From the NCBI GenBank assembly GCA_049324575.1, contig JBMONI010000016.1, positions 62,001 to 126,000 on the forward strand: a stretch of DNA of 64,000 nt, written 5' to 3'. Under the pieces are notes generated by a model. The model saw only the letters and a program-made list of their open reading frames with translations. It was not told the origin of the DNA and did no database searches. The stretch comes from JBMONI01 sp049324575 (GTDB lineage Bacteria > Omnitrophota > Omnitrophia > Omnitrophales > Aquincolibacteriaceae). This document shows positions 35,624-44,762 of the stretch, piece by piece. The stretch's first letter is position 1. Every line of letters begins with the position of its first letter. The translations under genes and the position numbers were made by a program.

Positions 35624-37507
35624 ATGCTCGTAAACGCCTGGCTCATCCTCTGGATCCCGCTCCTCTCGGCGGTGGTGATCTTTTTCGGCCTGCTCGAAAA
35701 GCCGCGGACCGCCGCCTTGCTCGCGACCGGTTCCATGTTCCTCTGCTTCGCGCTCACGGTGAGCCTGCTTCCGGATTATCTGCGCCTGAAGGAACTGAAC
35801 ATCCTCCCCCTCGAACACTCGATGGTCTGGGTCCTGCTCGGGTCCTTCACGCTTGAATTCGGGATTCTCCTCAACGGCCTGACGATCCTCATGCTTTTCG
35901 TCGTCACCGGCGTCGGCAGTCTTATCTTCCTTTATTCGACAAGCTACATGAAAGGCGATCCGGGCTACGCGCGCTATTTCGGCTTCTTGTCCCTCTTCGC
36001 TTTTTCGATGTTGGGGATCGTTTTTTCGAACAACCTGATCCAGATCTTCATCTTCTGGGAGCTCGTCGGACTGAGCTCCTATCTTTTGATCGGCTTCTGG
36101 TTCGAGAAAAAACCGGCCGCGGACGCCGGGAAAAAGGCCTTCCTCACGACACGGGTCGGGGACGTCGGCATGATGCTCGGCATCCTCCTCCTTTTCGGTT
36201 TTCTGAGCAAGAACGGCCTTGAAACCTTCAACTTTTTCGAGATCCAGCGGCATTTCCAGAATGGTTTTCAACTCCCGGCGGCATGGGCAGCGATCACCAC
36301 CGGCCTTCTCTTCCTCGGCGTGGTCGGAAAATCCGCCCAGGTCCCGCTTCATGTCTGGCTGCCGGACGCCATGGAAGGCCCGACGCCGGTCAGCGCTTTG
36401 ATCCATGCGGCAACCATGGTCGCTGCGGGGGTTTTCCTCCTCGCCCGTCTGCTTTTTCTTTTCTCCCAAAGCGCTGCAACGCTCGCCGTGATCGCCTGGA
36501 CCGGGCTGATCACGGCATTGATCGCCGCACTGGTGGCCGTCGTTCAGAACGACATCAAAAAGATCCTGGCCTATTCGACCCTGAGCCAGCTCGGCTATAT
36601 GGTCATGGCCATGGGCCTCAACCAGCCGGACGCGGGAATGTTCCATTTGACGACCCATGCCGTCTTCAAAGCCCTGCTCTTCCTTGGCGCCGGTTCGCTG
36701 ATCCATGCGTTCCATACGCAGGACATTCGCGACATGCGTTCGCCCTGGCTTCTTTTAAAAATGCCGCTTACGCTCCTTTCGTTCCTGGCCGGAACGATCG
36801 CGCTCATGGGGATCCCTCTGACCTGCGGATTCGAGAGCAAGGAAACGATCTTGGCCGCCGCAGCCGCGGGACCGGCCCTTCTGAAGAAGGGGGCTTTCGC
36901 CGTCGTTTTCCTTACCGCCTTTTATATGGGACGCCTGAGCACAGCGCTTTGGCTTCCGGCAAAACGGGAGGACCCGGCTCCTCCGGCTGCCGTCCATGAG
37001 CCGGGTATCTGCATGGTGCTTCCGCTTTTGGTCCTGGCCGGACTTTGTTTCGTTTCGTTCGGCCCCTGGCTCGGAATCTTTCTCCCGCATCTCGGCGAAT
37101 CCCTTCACGGCGGGATGGCCCCGGCAAGGCTCTATGAATGGTCGGTGACCCTCGCAGGAACCGGCTTCGGCCTGGCCATCGTCTTTGGGATTCTCGACCG
37201 TCAAGGCGCGCTTGGCAAAGTTCCCGTCCTGCGGGAAGCGCACCGTCTGCTTGAAGAAAAATTCTATTTCGACCGCATTTACGATCTCCTCGTCCAGAAG
37301 GTTCAGGGGACCGCTGCCCGCGTTGCGGACTGGTTCGAGCGCGCCGTGATCGTCGACAAATTCGTGAACGGGACCGCCGAGGCCGCCCAGCATCTGGGCG
37401 CTCTCCTCCGAAAACTCCAGACCGGCAAAGTCCAGTTTTACGCCCTGCTTTTTACGGTCGGTCTCACGGTCATGATCTACGCCATGGTCCTCGGAGCGCT
37501 CCCGTGA
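35624..37507 (+). CDS. nuoL: NADH-quinone oxidoreductase subunit L
   Basis: Distal antiporter-like pump subunit, 627 aa. The key proton-path residues are present: Glu in WELVGLSSYLLIGFW, Lys in VGKSAQVPLHVWLPDAMEGPTPVSALIHAATMV, and Lys in GFESKETIL. The C-terminal part contains the long lateral helix region. It is a normal length and overlaps nuoM by 4 nt. Confidence 0.97.
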   Translation: MLVNAWLILWIPLLSAVVIFFGLLEKPRTAALLATGSMFLCFALTVSLLPDYLRLKELNILPLEHSMVWVLLGSFTLEFGILLNGLTILMLFVVTGVGSLIFLYSTSYMKGDPGYARYFGFLSLFAFSMLGIVFSNNLIQIFIFWELVGLSSYLLIGFWFEKKPAADAGKKAFLTTRVGDVGMMLGILLLFGFLSKNGLETFNFFEIQRHFQNGFQLPAAWAAITTGLLFLGVVGKSAQVPLHVWLPDAMEGPTPVSALIHAATMVAAGVFLLARLLFLFSQSAATLAVIAWTGLITALIAALVAVVQNDIKKILAYSTLSQLGYMVMAMGLNQPDAGMFHLTTHAVFKALLFLGAGSLIHAFHTQDIRDMRSPWLLLKMPLTLLSFLAGTIALMGIPLTCGFESKETILAAAAAGPALLKKGAFAVVFLTAFYMGRLSTALWLPAKREDPAPPAAVHEPGICMVLPLLVLAGLCFVSFGPWLGIFLPHLGESLHGGMAPARLYEWSVTLAGTGFGLAIVFGILDRQGALGKVPVLREAHRLLEEKFYFDRIYDLLVQKVQGTAARVADWFERAVIVDKFVNGTAEAAQHLGALLRKLQTGKVQFYALLFTVGLTVMIYAMVLGALP

Positions 37508-38958
37508 TCCTCCTTCTTCCATGGCTTCCTCTGGCCGGCGCCCTTGCCCTCCTTCTCACGCGGGCTGGGAATACCCGTTTGCTCAAGCTGATCACGCTGG
37601 CCGTATGCACCGTCTGTTCGGCAATCGCGTTCTATCACTGGGTCCTCTTCGATCCCCTGAAGACCGATTACCAGTTCGTCCGCCGTTTTTTCTGGATCCC
37701 TTTCCTCGGTGTTTATTATCAGGTCGGTTTTGACGGGATCAATCTGACGCTCACACTTCTTCATGCCTTGGTCTCGCTGGCCGGGGCCTTCGTCGCCTGC
37801 CAGACCAAGGAGCGCCTGAAAGAATACCTCTGCTATTATCTCGTTCTCGTCGCGGGGATCTACGGGGTCTTCTCGTCGCTCGATCTTTTTTTCCTTTATC
37901 TTTTCTACGAACTCACGCTGATACCGCTTTTCCCCATGATCGGGATCTGGGGCAGCAAGAACCGCTCTTACGGCGCAATGAAACTAACGCTCTACATCAC
38001 GGCCGGCGCCGTGCTGGCGCTTTTCGGGTTGCTTTTGCTCTATCGTGAATTCGGTTTTGAAAGTTTTGATCTGATCACGCTCCGCCAAAGCCTCGCGGCA
38101 AAACCCCTGCCGGGTTATTTCCAGAAACTCGTCGCGCCGTTCTTTTTGATCGGCTTCGGGGTCATCGCCTCGCTGTGGCCGCTCCATAGCTGGTCGCCCA
38201 TCGGCTACGCGGCAGCTCCGACCTCGGTCAGCATGCTGCACGCAGGCGTCCTGAAAAAAATGGGACCGTACCTGATGATCCGAATCGCCGTCGATCTTCT
38301 GCCGAAAGGGGTCCACTTCTGGGCTGCGCCCCTCGCGGTCCTGGCCGGGATCGGGATCCTCTACGCGGGCCTGGCCGCGATCTGGCAAAAGGACCTGAAA
38401 TTCATGGTCGGATTCTCGAGCGTTTCGCACATGGGTTATGTCCTGCTGGGGATCGCTTCGATGAATCCCATCGCGCTTTCGGGCGCCGTCTTTCTCATGT
38501 TCTCGCACGGCGTTATGGCCGCCTGTGCGTTCGCCTGTATCGGCTTCCTGTATGAGCAGACCCATGTGCGGGGGCTCACCGATTTCGGCGGCCTTTCAAA
38601 GAAGGTCCCTTTTATCGCCACCTCTTTTATCTTGGCCTCGCTCGCCTCCCTGGGCCTACCGGGATTCTCGAATTTCGTTTCGGAGCTGCTTATTTTTATC
38701 GGAGCCTGGAAAGCCTTCGCCCCAATCGTCGTCGCAGCCGTCGCCGGGATCCTGATCACCGCCGTTTATCTTCTGAGGGCTGTCCAGCAGGTCTGCTACG
38801 GCCCTGAAAGTCACACGTGGGCGGAGCTGCGCGACGCGCGGGGGATGGAAGAACGCTTCCCGTTCCTCCTGTTGCTCGGCGCGCTCCTGCTCTTCGGGTT
38901 CTGGCCGCAAGGCCTCTTGCAGATCATCCAGCCGGCCGTCGCGGGAGTGCTGCCATGA
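37504..38958 (+). CDS. nuoM: NADH-quinone oxidoreductase subunit M (atypical TM7)
   Basis: Antiporter-like subunit, 484 aa, GTG start. The Glu in FYELTLIPLFPMIGIWG, a Lys in GVLKKMG and the Glu in FVSELLIF are conserved. The usual VKxPxxPLHxWLPDAHxEAPT segment instead reads VIASLWPLHSWSPIGYAAAPT: the lysine equivalent to E. coli Lys234 is Ile and LPDAH is lost. Such W-SP-x-GY/H-AAPT forms may be a known subfamily, but proton transfer here would need another path. Confidence 0.93.
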   Translation: MILLLPWLPLAGALALLLTRAGNTRLLKLITLAVCTVCSAIAFYHWVLFDPLKTDYQFVRRFFWIPFLGVYYQVGFDGINLTLTLLHALVSLAGAFVACQTKERLKEYLCYYLVLVAGIYGVFSSLDLFFLYLFYELTLIPLFPMIGIWGSKNRSYGAMKLTLYITAGAVLALFGLLLLYREFGFESFDLITLRQSLAAKPLPGYFQKLVAPFFLIGFGVIASLWPLHSWSPIGYAAAPTSVSMLHAGVLKKMGPYLMIRIAVDLLPKGVHFWAAPLAVLAGIGILYAGLAAIWQKDLKFMVGFSSVSHMGYVLLGIASMNPIALSGAVFLMFSHGVMAACAFACIGFLYEQTHVRGLTDFGGLSKKVPFIATSFILASLASLGLPGFSNFVSELLIFIGAWKAFAPIVVAAVAGILITAVYLLRAVQQVCYGPESHTWAELRDARGMEERFPFLLLLGALLLFGFWPQGLLQIIQPAVAGVLP

Positions 38959-40403
38959 ATCTCGGCCTGACCCTTCCCATGCCGGAGTGGATCCTGTTCG
39001 GACTGATCGCCCTGCTCGTTTTCAACGAGATCCTGTTTCCCTGGGAGGACCGTTACCAGAAGAACATGCTGCCGGTGCTCGTCGTCCTCGGGATGATCAC
39101 CAGCGTGGTCTGGCTGCCGCGGGATGTTTCGTCCCAGGATGCGTTCTCCGGGATGTACCGCCATGACGCGTTCGCTTCTTTCTTCAAGGTCTTCTTCGTC
39201 TTCGCCGCTTCGCTCGTGACCATGCTCAGCATCGACTATCTGACCTCGAAAGGCCGCAAACCCATCGAATTCCTTCTGCTGCTCCTCTGTTCCGTGCTCG
39301 GCTTCTTCGTGCTGGTCTCCAGCGCCCATTTCCTGCTTCTTTTTATCGCGCTCGAGATCGTGACCATGTCGTTCTATATCATGGCGGCCTATGTCAAAAA
39401 AGAGGCCGGCGCGATCGAGGCCGCGCTCAAATACCTGATCCTCGGTTCCATCGCCTCGGCCTGTCTGATCTACGGGATCAGCCTCGTTTATCAATGCGCG
39501 GGCTCTCTTCATTTCGCGGAGGTCCGCCAGGCTTACCTTTCGAATCCCTATCACCCGGTAATGAAACTGGGGATTCTTTTCATCATCTCCGGGATCGGGT
39601 TCAAGATCGCCGCCGTCCCCTTTCAGTTCTGGGTCCCGGACGTTTACGAAGGCGCGCCGACGCCGGTCACTTCCTTTCTTGCCGTCGCCTCGAAGGCCGC
39701 GGGCTTCGCGGTCCTGGCGCGGCTTCTCACGTCGGTCTTCGTGCTTCAGGAAACGACCCGCGTTCTTCTTTTCGGCACTTTCGCCGCAATGACCTTGATC
39801 TATGGCAACCTGGGCGCGTTGAAACAGAAGAATATCAAACGCCTGATGGGCTACTCCAGCATCGGCCATGCCGGCTATCTCTTGATCGCGCTGGCGGCCG
39901 GCGCCGCAAGCGGCCTGGCGAACCTTCTCTATTATCTTCTGGCCTACGGGATCACGACCTTGACCGTGTTCTATCTGATCTCTCTGGTCGAGTCCAAAAC
40001 CGGCTCAAGCGATCTGGAAGTCTATCGCGGGCTCGGCAAACGAAGCCCTTTTATTTCGGCCGCCCTTTTTCTGGCCCTGCTTTCTTCGGCAGGAGTTCCC
40101 CCGCTGGCGGGATTTGCCGGAAAATTCCTGGTGCTTGTATCAGCGGTAAAAAGCGGCCTGGTCGAACTGGCGCTTCTCGGCGCGATCTTCGTCCCCGTTT
40201 CGCTTTACTATTATCTGAACGTCATACGGCTGGTCTACTTCGAGGATGTCTCGGAAAAGACCGGCTCGGCCCCGCTCTGGGACCACCGGCTCACCAAACT
40301 CTTCGTCATCGCCCTCTGCGGCGGGATCCTTCTTCTCGGGATCCACATCGGCCTTTTTTATCCCGACGCTGAACGGGCCGCTCAAGCTCTCTTCACTTTC
40401 TGA
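38955..40403 (+). CDS. nuoN: NADH-quinone oxidoreductase subunit N
   Basis: Antiporter-like subunit nearest the peripheral arm, 482 aa. The start MNLGLTLPMPEWILFG overlaps the nuoM stop (ATGA). Conserved Glu (ALEIVTMSFYIMAAY), Lys (GFKIAAVPFQFWVPDVYEGAPTPV, FLAVASKAAGF) and Lys (FAGKFLVLVSA) are present. Last gene of the operon; it ends 23 nt from the convergent kinase gene, with no clear terminator seen. Confidence 0.97.
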   Translation: MNLGLTLPMPEWILFGLIALLVFNEILFPWEDRYQKNMLPVLVVLGMITSVVWLPRDVSSQDAFSGMYRHDAFASFFKVFFVFAASLVTMLSIDYLTSKGRKPIEFLLLLLCSVLGFFVLVSSAHFLLLFIALEIVTMSFYIMAAYVKKEAGAIEAALKYLILGSIASACLIYGISLVYQCAGSLHFAEVRQAYLSNPYHPVMKLGILFIISGIGFKIAAVPFQFWVPDVYEGAPTPVTSFLAVASKAAGFAVLARLLTSVFVLQETTRVLLFGTFAAMTLIYGNLGALKQKNIKRLMGYSSIGHAGYLLIALAAGAASGLANLLYYLLAYGITTLTVFYLISLVESKTGSSDLEVYRGLGKRSPFISAALFLALLSSAGVPPLAGFAGKFLVLVSAVKSGLVELALLGAIFVPVSLYYYLNVIRLVYFEDVSEKTGSAPLWDHRLTKLFVIALCGGILLLGIHIGLFYPDAERAAQALFTF

Positions 40404-40426
40404 CCGTCATCGAGCCCTCGCCTTTT

Positions 40427-41890
40427 TTATTCTCGTCTTTCTTCGACCGGCAAAACAAAATAAAAAGCTGAACCTTCGCCCACCTGGGACTCCACTCCTA
40501 TTTTGCCCCGATGCGCGTCGAGGATCTCTTTGCATATGGAGAGTCCGAGTCCCGTTCCCTGCAGTTTGCCGCCGCTCCCGGCTATTCGAGGGAAAGGTTT
40601 GAAAAGTTTTTCCATATCCTCCGGCTTCATGCCGGGACCTGTATCCTGCACGGTGATCTGGATCTTGTTGCCTTCCCGAGCCGACCGGACGACCACGCCC
40701 CCTTTTTCGGTAAACCGGCGGGCATTGTTGAGAAGATTGACCAGCACTTGCGAGATCTTATCGCTGTCGAAAAAAACCCACGGCAGGGCCGCTTCCAGCT
40801 CAAGCTCGAGCGTCAGCCCTTGTTTTTCAAAGACGGAATATTGCATTTGAACGACCTGCCGGATCGTTTCGTTCAGATCCAAAAAACGGAAATTATAGGT
40901 CATCCCGGGTCCTGTCGATTTCTGGAAATCGAGGATGTCGCTTGCGAGCCGGACAAGCCGGTCCACGCTCCGCTGGGTCACGGCAAGAATATCCCTCTGG
41001 TCAGCGCTGACGGCCCCGGCCGCCCCTTCGATAACGCAATTGATACTGTCTTTGAGGGCCGCAAGCGGAGAGCGCAGTTCATGGGCCGCGACCGAAATGA
41101 ATTTCGCGGTCTGCTCGGCTTTTTCGCTGATCGCTTCTTCGAGCTTTTTCCGCCCGGTAATATCGATACAGGTGCCGATCCACTCCCGGATGCCTCCGCC
41201 TTCCCGGAAAACGGGGGTCCCCAAGACCAAAAACCAGCGGTAAACACCGTCATACCTTCGGATCCGGTATTCGGTCTCATAAAGCGCCTGCGCACCAACG
41301 GATTCCCGCCACAACGCGGCTGTTTTGACAATATCTTGCGGATGAAGCGCATGGATCCATCCCCAACCCTTAACTTCTTCTTGCGTTTGCCCGGTAAAAC
41401 GGCGCCAAGTCGGGATATCTTCTTCAACCTCTCCTTGGGCATTGGTAACCCAGCCCAATTGGCCCGTCAATTCGACGAAAGTCCGGTAACGTTCTTCGCT
41501 TGCCTTGAGCAACTCCCCCGCCTGCCGTTGCTGCGTCACATCCTCGAAGATCTCCAGAACACAATCCTTGCCCTCATAGTGGATGCCGGTGTGCCAAATA
41601 CGAAAGACGCGCCCGCCACAGCATCCTTGGGATTCGAGGCTTTCGGTCTCTCCGTATTTCACTCCCTTGAGAAGCGGGCAATGGTTGCATTGCAAGCGAT
41701 CGTCTTTATAGATTTCCCAGCATTTTTTTCCGATATCGGCGGGACCGGCCAGTTTTTCCATCTGGCCATTCATATAAAGGACATGGCCCTGAGGATCGAC
41801 GATATCGATCCCGAAAGGGGCCATTTTCAGGATCTGTAAACCGATCTCTTTTTCGCGGGACAAGCTCTCATTCGGCCTTGAACAGTCCAT
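40427..41890 (-). CDS. PAS-PAS sensor histidine kinase
   Basis: A 487-residue kinase with no transmembrane segment, so probably cytosolic. PAS1 spans about residues 18-120 and is rich in cysteine (Cys57, 68, 71, 90, 91; CNHCP pattern). PAS2 with its PAC segment covers about 130-250. The HisKA phosphoacceptor is His270 (HELRSPL). HATPase motifs follow: N box NLLNNA (385-390), DTGPG (416-420), GTGLGL (445-450). No response regulator is adjacent, so it is an orphan. The cysteines suggest sensing of redox, metal or a bound cofactor; this is inference. Confidence 0.93.
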   Translation of the reverse strand: MDCSRPNESLSREKEIGLQILKMAPFGIDIVDPQGHVLYMNGQMEKLAGPADIGKKCWEIYKDDRLQCNHCPLLKGVKYGETESLESQGCCGGRVFRIWHTGIHYEGKDCVLEIFEDVTQQRQAGELLKASEERYRTFVELTGQLGWVTNAQGEVEEDIPTWRRFTGQTQEEVKGWGWIHALHPQDIVKTAALWRESVGAQALYETEYRIRRYDGVYRWFLVLGTPVFREGGGIREWIGTCIDITGRKKLEEAISEKAEQTAKFISVAAHELRSPLAALKDSINCVIEGAAGAVSADQRDILAVTQRSVDRLVRLASDILDFQKSTGPGMTYNFRFLDLNETIRQVVQMQYSVFEKQGLTLELELEAALPWVFFDSDKISQVLVNLLNNARRFTEKGGVVVRSAREGNKIQITVQDTGPGMKPEDMEKLFKPFPRIAGSGGKLQGTGLGLSICKEILDAHRGKIGVESQVGEGSAFYFVLPVEERRE

Positions 41891-42089
41891 AAAAGGCCTG
41901 CTTTCTTGGCTGAGCTGAAACGCCCATGCTAAAGCTTTATACCCTCCGCACTTTTCCGCCGCTTTCTCTTTTTTCAGAAATCGTCAAAGAGAAGAGCCGC
42001 CGGTGCGAAACGGAGAAGGCCCGCATAGACGGCATTCGGGTCCTCTCCGCTTCGTTTTCCGGTTCTCGGATCGACCGTCCGCGTTACTT

Positions 42090-42449
42090 CTACGCCGAAA
42101 CCGCATCGCCGGCGACATTGCTGGTCACCGGGGTCAAAATAAGCGTAAAAGGAAAGAACACGAACCACCAGGCCCGGCTTGAGGACTGCACGATACGGAC
42201 CTTGGAAGCTCCTTCCATTTTCGCGGCTTGCGTGAAATCAGACACCGTTTTTTCAAGGCTCGCATCGCCCCAAAGCGGGTCTTTGCCCATAAACAAATGG
42301 ACGGCCAAATTCGAAGAGCTCACATGCGCGATGGCCTTTCCTTCCGTCGTGGGCAGGTTAAAATCGCGGGCATATTTGGTGCTGCTACAGCCCGTCAACG
42401 TGACGAGCACAAGCAGGATGCCTGCGATCCCTCGTTGAAAAATTTTCAT
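42090..42449 (-). CDS. Small predicted lipoprotein
   Basis: 119 residues. A signal peptide ends in the lipobox LTGC (Cys about residue 21), so a lipid-anchored envelope protein is expected. The mature part has about 75 polar residues and then a hydrophobic segment (WWFVFFPFTLILTPVTSNVAGDA) at the C-terminus, unusual for a simple lipoprotein and possibly a second membrane contact. A perfect Shine-Dalgarno (AAAGGAGG) precedes the ATG. I do not recognise the family. Confidence 0.82.
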   Translation of the reverse strand: MKIFQRGIAGILLVLVTLTGCSSTKYARDFNLPTTEGKAIAHVSSSNLAVHLFMGKDPLWGDASLEKTVSDFTQAAKMEGASKVRIVQSSSRAWWFVFFPFTLILTPVTSNVAGDAVSA

Positions 42450-42674
42450 ACAAACCTCCTTTGTATTACGGGGTTAAGATCCTTTCTTTTCAGTGCCGGC
42501 GCGTTTCCCGAAACCCGCCGTCAACGATCACCCGACCTGGAGATCCGGTGCCCGCTCCATAAGAGCAGTGCCCGGTGAGACGCGTCTTTACGCCCCTTGT
42601 TTTCCCCGACGCGGCCCGGCCCGCTTCTCGCTCCTTTTGCGGACGGATATTGCGGGAAAGCAAAATGTCGTTTC

Positions 42675-43055
42675 TTATTTTTCAACGGGCAATCCCTTTT
42701 CTTGCCAGGCCTCGAAACCTCCTTCCATTTCCATCACCGGAAAGCCAAGCCTGGAAAAATATTCCGCCCCTTTAGCGGCCAGATGACAATTTTGCGAATA
42801 GCAGTAGAGGATCTGGGTCTTGTCTTTCGACAACCCCTCGCAACGGTCCCACTGATCGCGCGGAAGATTGATCGCCCCCGGAATATGCCCTTGGGCGTAA
42901 TCCTTGTGCTCACGCACGTCGATCACGCTGAGGTCCGGATGCCGTTCTTGGATCATGCAAGACACTTCCACGGGGCCGGTCGTGAATTCGCATTTGGATT
43001 CGAAAAATTCAGCCGCTCTTTTCGCATTGGGTTTTTTGACGGCAAGAAGAGTCAT
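42675..43055 (-). CDS. Rhodanese-domain protein, copy 1
   Basis: 126 residues, single rhodanese domain: VIDVREHKDYAQGHIPGAINLP, catalytic Cys in ILYCYSQNCHLA, and GFPVMEMEGGFEAWQEKGLP. The family transfers sulfane sulfur or acts in related sulfur or redox chemistry. The active loop is CYSQNCH and not the common CxxGxR, with a second Cys five residues on. It is closely similar to the copy at 44144-44533; the fucosyltransferase-like gene lies between them. A GGAGG precedes the ATG. Confidence 0.92.
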   Translation of the reverse strand: MTLLAVKKPNAKRAAEFFESKCEFTTGPVEVSCMIQERHPDLSVIDVREHKDYAQGHIPGAINLPRDQWDRCEGLSKDKTQILYCYSQNCHLAAKGAEYFSRLGFPVMEMEGGFEAWQEKGLPVEK

Positions 43056-43209
43056 GGCGCACCTCCGGTTCTTTTGTAGGCTCTATTGTAAAAGCCGGCC
43101 GGCTTGAAAGGCTATCGGGGGTTCCCTCCTTTTGACGCAAGGAAAATAACCGCCTTCCCCTGCCGAAAAGACCGTGAAAAAGGGACGCGAAGTTGAAGCC
43201 CGCTTCGTA

Positions 43210-44076
43210 TCAGCCGAGCTGCGCGACCCCGAAATGACGCAACCACCCGAGCCAAAACTGTGTTTGATAATGATCCCAGAACCGGTCCGCACCCGGGATC
43301 GGGATCCAATCGTCGCACCAATAATCCCGGCATTTCCAGGCATGCCCCGACCGGAAATGTCCTTCTTGGGGAACGACGATCCTGCGGTCCGGCCGGCGAT
43401 TCAGCCAGGCTCCCCACCAACAAAAAGTCGAGACCGAGCACACGAGGCCATGGCACTGGGTCATGAGATAAAGATCTTCATAGTCCTGATTTCCTTCCAC
43501 GAAAACAAAATTCCCGGGGATCCCGCTCAGCCATTTTCTCGACATCGCGAGATCATCGCTGAAAATGAGGACGGTATCCCGATAGGACATGATCTCCAGG
43601 GCGCGGCGATAGTACTCTCCGCGCGGGAGGCAATAACGCAGGCGGTGTTTTGTTACTTTCTGTTTTTCACGAAACCGTAAGTGCAAACCGACGCTCCGTG
43701 AAAGGTCAACATGCTCCCACCGCTGACGAACCCCGCGGATCTTTCCCTCTTTAAAGCGGAACCATCCGCGTACCGTTTCCGGATCATCAAAATACCGGGC
43801 GGACTGAAAATAGCCCCGGACATCGGTGCCGTCACGAACCTTAAGCGCTTTCTCCTCGAATCCGCAATTGCGCTTGGGCTGCCGGTAGATCCGGGAGATC
43901 TTCCCGGGTTTCCTGACGCGCTCCGCTTCATCGTTCAGTTCAAAAACCTCATCCCCTTGCCATGGCGGGCAGCAAAATTTCACGCCGAGGCGCCGTGCCT
44001 GGCTTCGCAGATAAGCATATTGGAAGATCTGGTTCCCGAACCAGCCGTGTTCGCCGAGCTTGACAAAGGAAATCAT
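43210..44076 (-). CDS. GT11-family (alpha-1,2-fucosyltransferase-like) glycosyltransferase
   Basis: 288 residues. The GT11 pattern is visible: LGEHGWFGNQIFQYAYLRSQARRLG at the N-terminus, VGLHLRFRE as the HxR motif, then VLIFSDD and the C-terminal SVSTFCWWGAWLN. The family transfers fucose from GDP-fucose to galactose; the acceptor here is unknown. No other polysaccharide gene is near it. Divergence from typical HxRxGD (here HLRFRE) leaves the donor uncertain. Confidence 0.85.
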   Translation of the reverse strand: MISFVKLGEHGWFGNQIFQYAYLRSQARRLGVKFCCPPWQGDEVFELNDEAERVRKPGKISRIYRQPKRNCGFEEKALKVRDGTDVRGYFQSARYFDDPETVRGWFRFKEGKIRGVRQRWEHVDLSRSVGLHLRFREKQKVTKHRLRYCLPRGEYYRRALEIMSYRDTVLIFSDDLAMSRKWLSGIPGNFVFVEGNQDYEDLYLMTQCHGLVCSVSTFCWWGAWLNRRPDRRIVVPQEGHFRSGHAWKCRDYWCDDWIPIPGADRFWDHYQTQFWLGWLRHFGVAQLG

Positions 44077-44143
44077 AAAGAGAGCCGAAGCGCTCTGCGT
44101 TTTCGAGCATCGAAAAAACCGCCGCTTCGCGCGTGCCTTTCGT

Positions 44144-44533
44144 TTAAATTTCTTTTTCGATCGGAAGTCCCTTTTCTAGCCACGCCTCAAAACCGCCTTC
44201 CATTTCCATCGCCGGGAATCCGAGCCGGGCAAAGTGCTCCGCTCCCTGCTCGGCCAGCTGACAATCCTGCGAGGCGCAGTAGAAGATCTGAGGATCATTC
44301 TTCGACAGACCTTCCAGGTGGTCCCATTCTTCCATGGGAAGATTAATCGCGCCGGGAATATGTCCTTTCAAATAATCATCGCGCCGGCGGACATCGATCA
44401 CATGAACTTGCGGACGCCGCTTTTGAAGAATTCTGGAAACCTCGATCGGCCCCGTCGTTCGATCGTTTTTGGCGTTCAAAACTTCCGCCATCCTTCCCCA
44501 TACGCTTGCATCACAGATCATCCCAGTTCTCAT
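44144..44533 (-). CDS. Rhodanese-domain protein, copy 2
   Basis: 129 residues, with VIDVRRRDDYLKGHIPGAINLP, catalytic FYCASQDCQLA and GFPAMEMEGGFEAWLEKGLP. By eye well over half of the aligned positions are identical to copy 1, including the unusual C-x-S-Q-x-C loop. A strong purine-rich ribosome-binding site (AAAGGGGG) precedes the start. The two copies look like a local duplication later split by, or formed around, the glycosyltransferase gene. Confidence 0.92.
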   Translation of the reverse strand: MRTGMICDASVWGRMAEVLNAKNDRTTGPIEVSRILQKRRPQVHVIDVRRRDDYLKGHIPGAINLPMEEWDHLEGLSKNDPQIFYCASQDCQLAEQGAEHFARLGFPAMEMEGGFEAWLEKGLPIEKEI

Positions 44534-44762
44534 ACGGCCCCCTTTCTTTAACGGCTATTCTAAGAACACCCCCACCCGACTCCCATCGGGGAATCCCTTA
44601 TAGGACCGTACGGGAAATCGATCTTAAAGCAGCTTGCGAAGGGGAAAAGAAGCCCCGGGCCCCATTTAAAGCATGGAAGATGAAGCCTCGGGATCACGAG
44701 AGAAGGAAGTTCGGAATGGGAATTCTTATGTTCGCTTTTGAACGACCGCCGGCGCCGCCGTG

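Noticed and set aside
41974..42168. Short minus-strand frame after the lipoprotein
   Set aside because: It overlaps the lipoprotein gene in another frame, has no ribosome-binding site and no recognisable similarity.
42450..42674. Possible small gene between lipoprotein and rhodanese copy 1
   Set aside because: Only short open frames without ribosome-binding sites or family features; treated as intergenic.
44534..44762. Small plus-strand frame between rhodanese copy 2 and the ZIP gene
   Set aside because: It runs on into the antisense of the ZIP gene and has random-looking composition.
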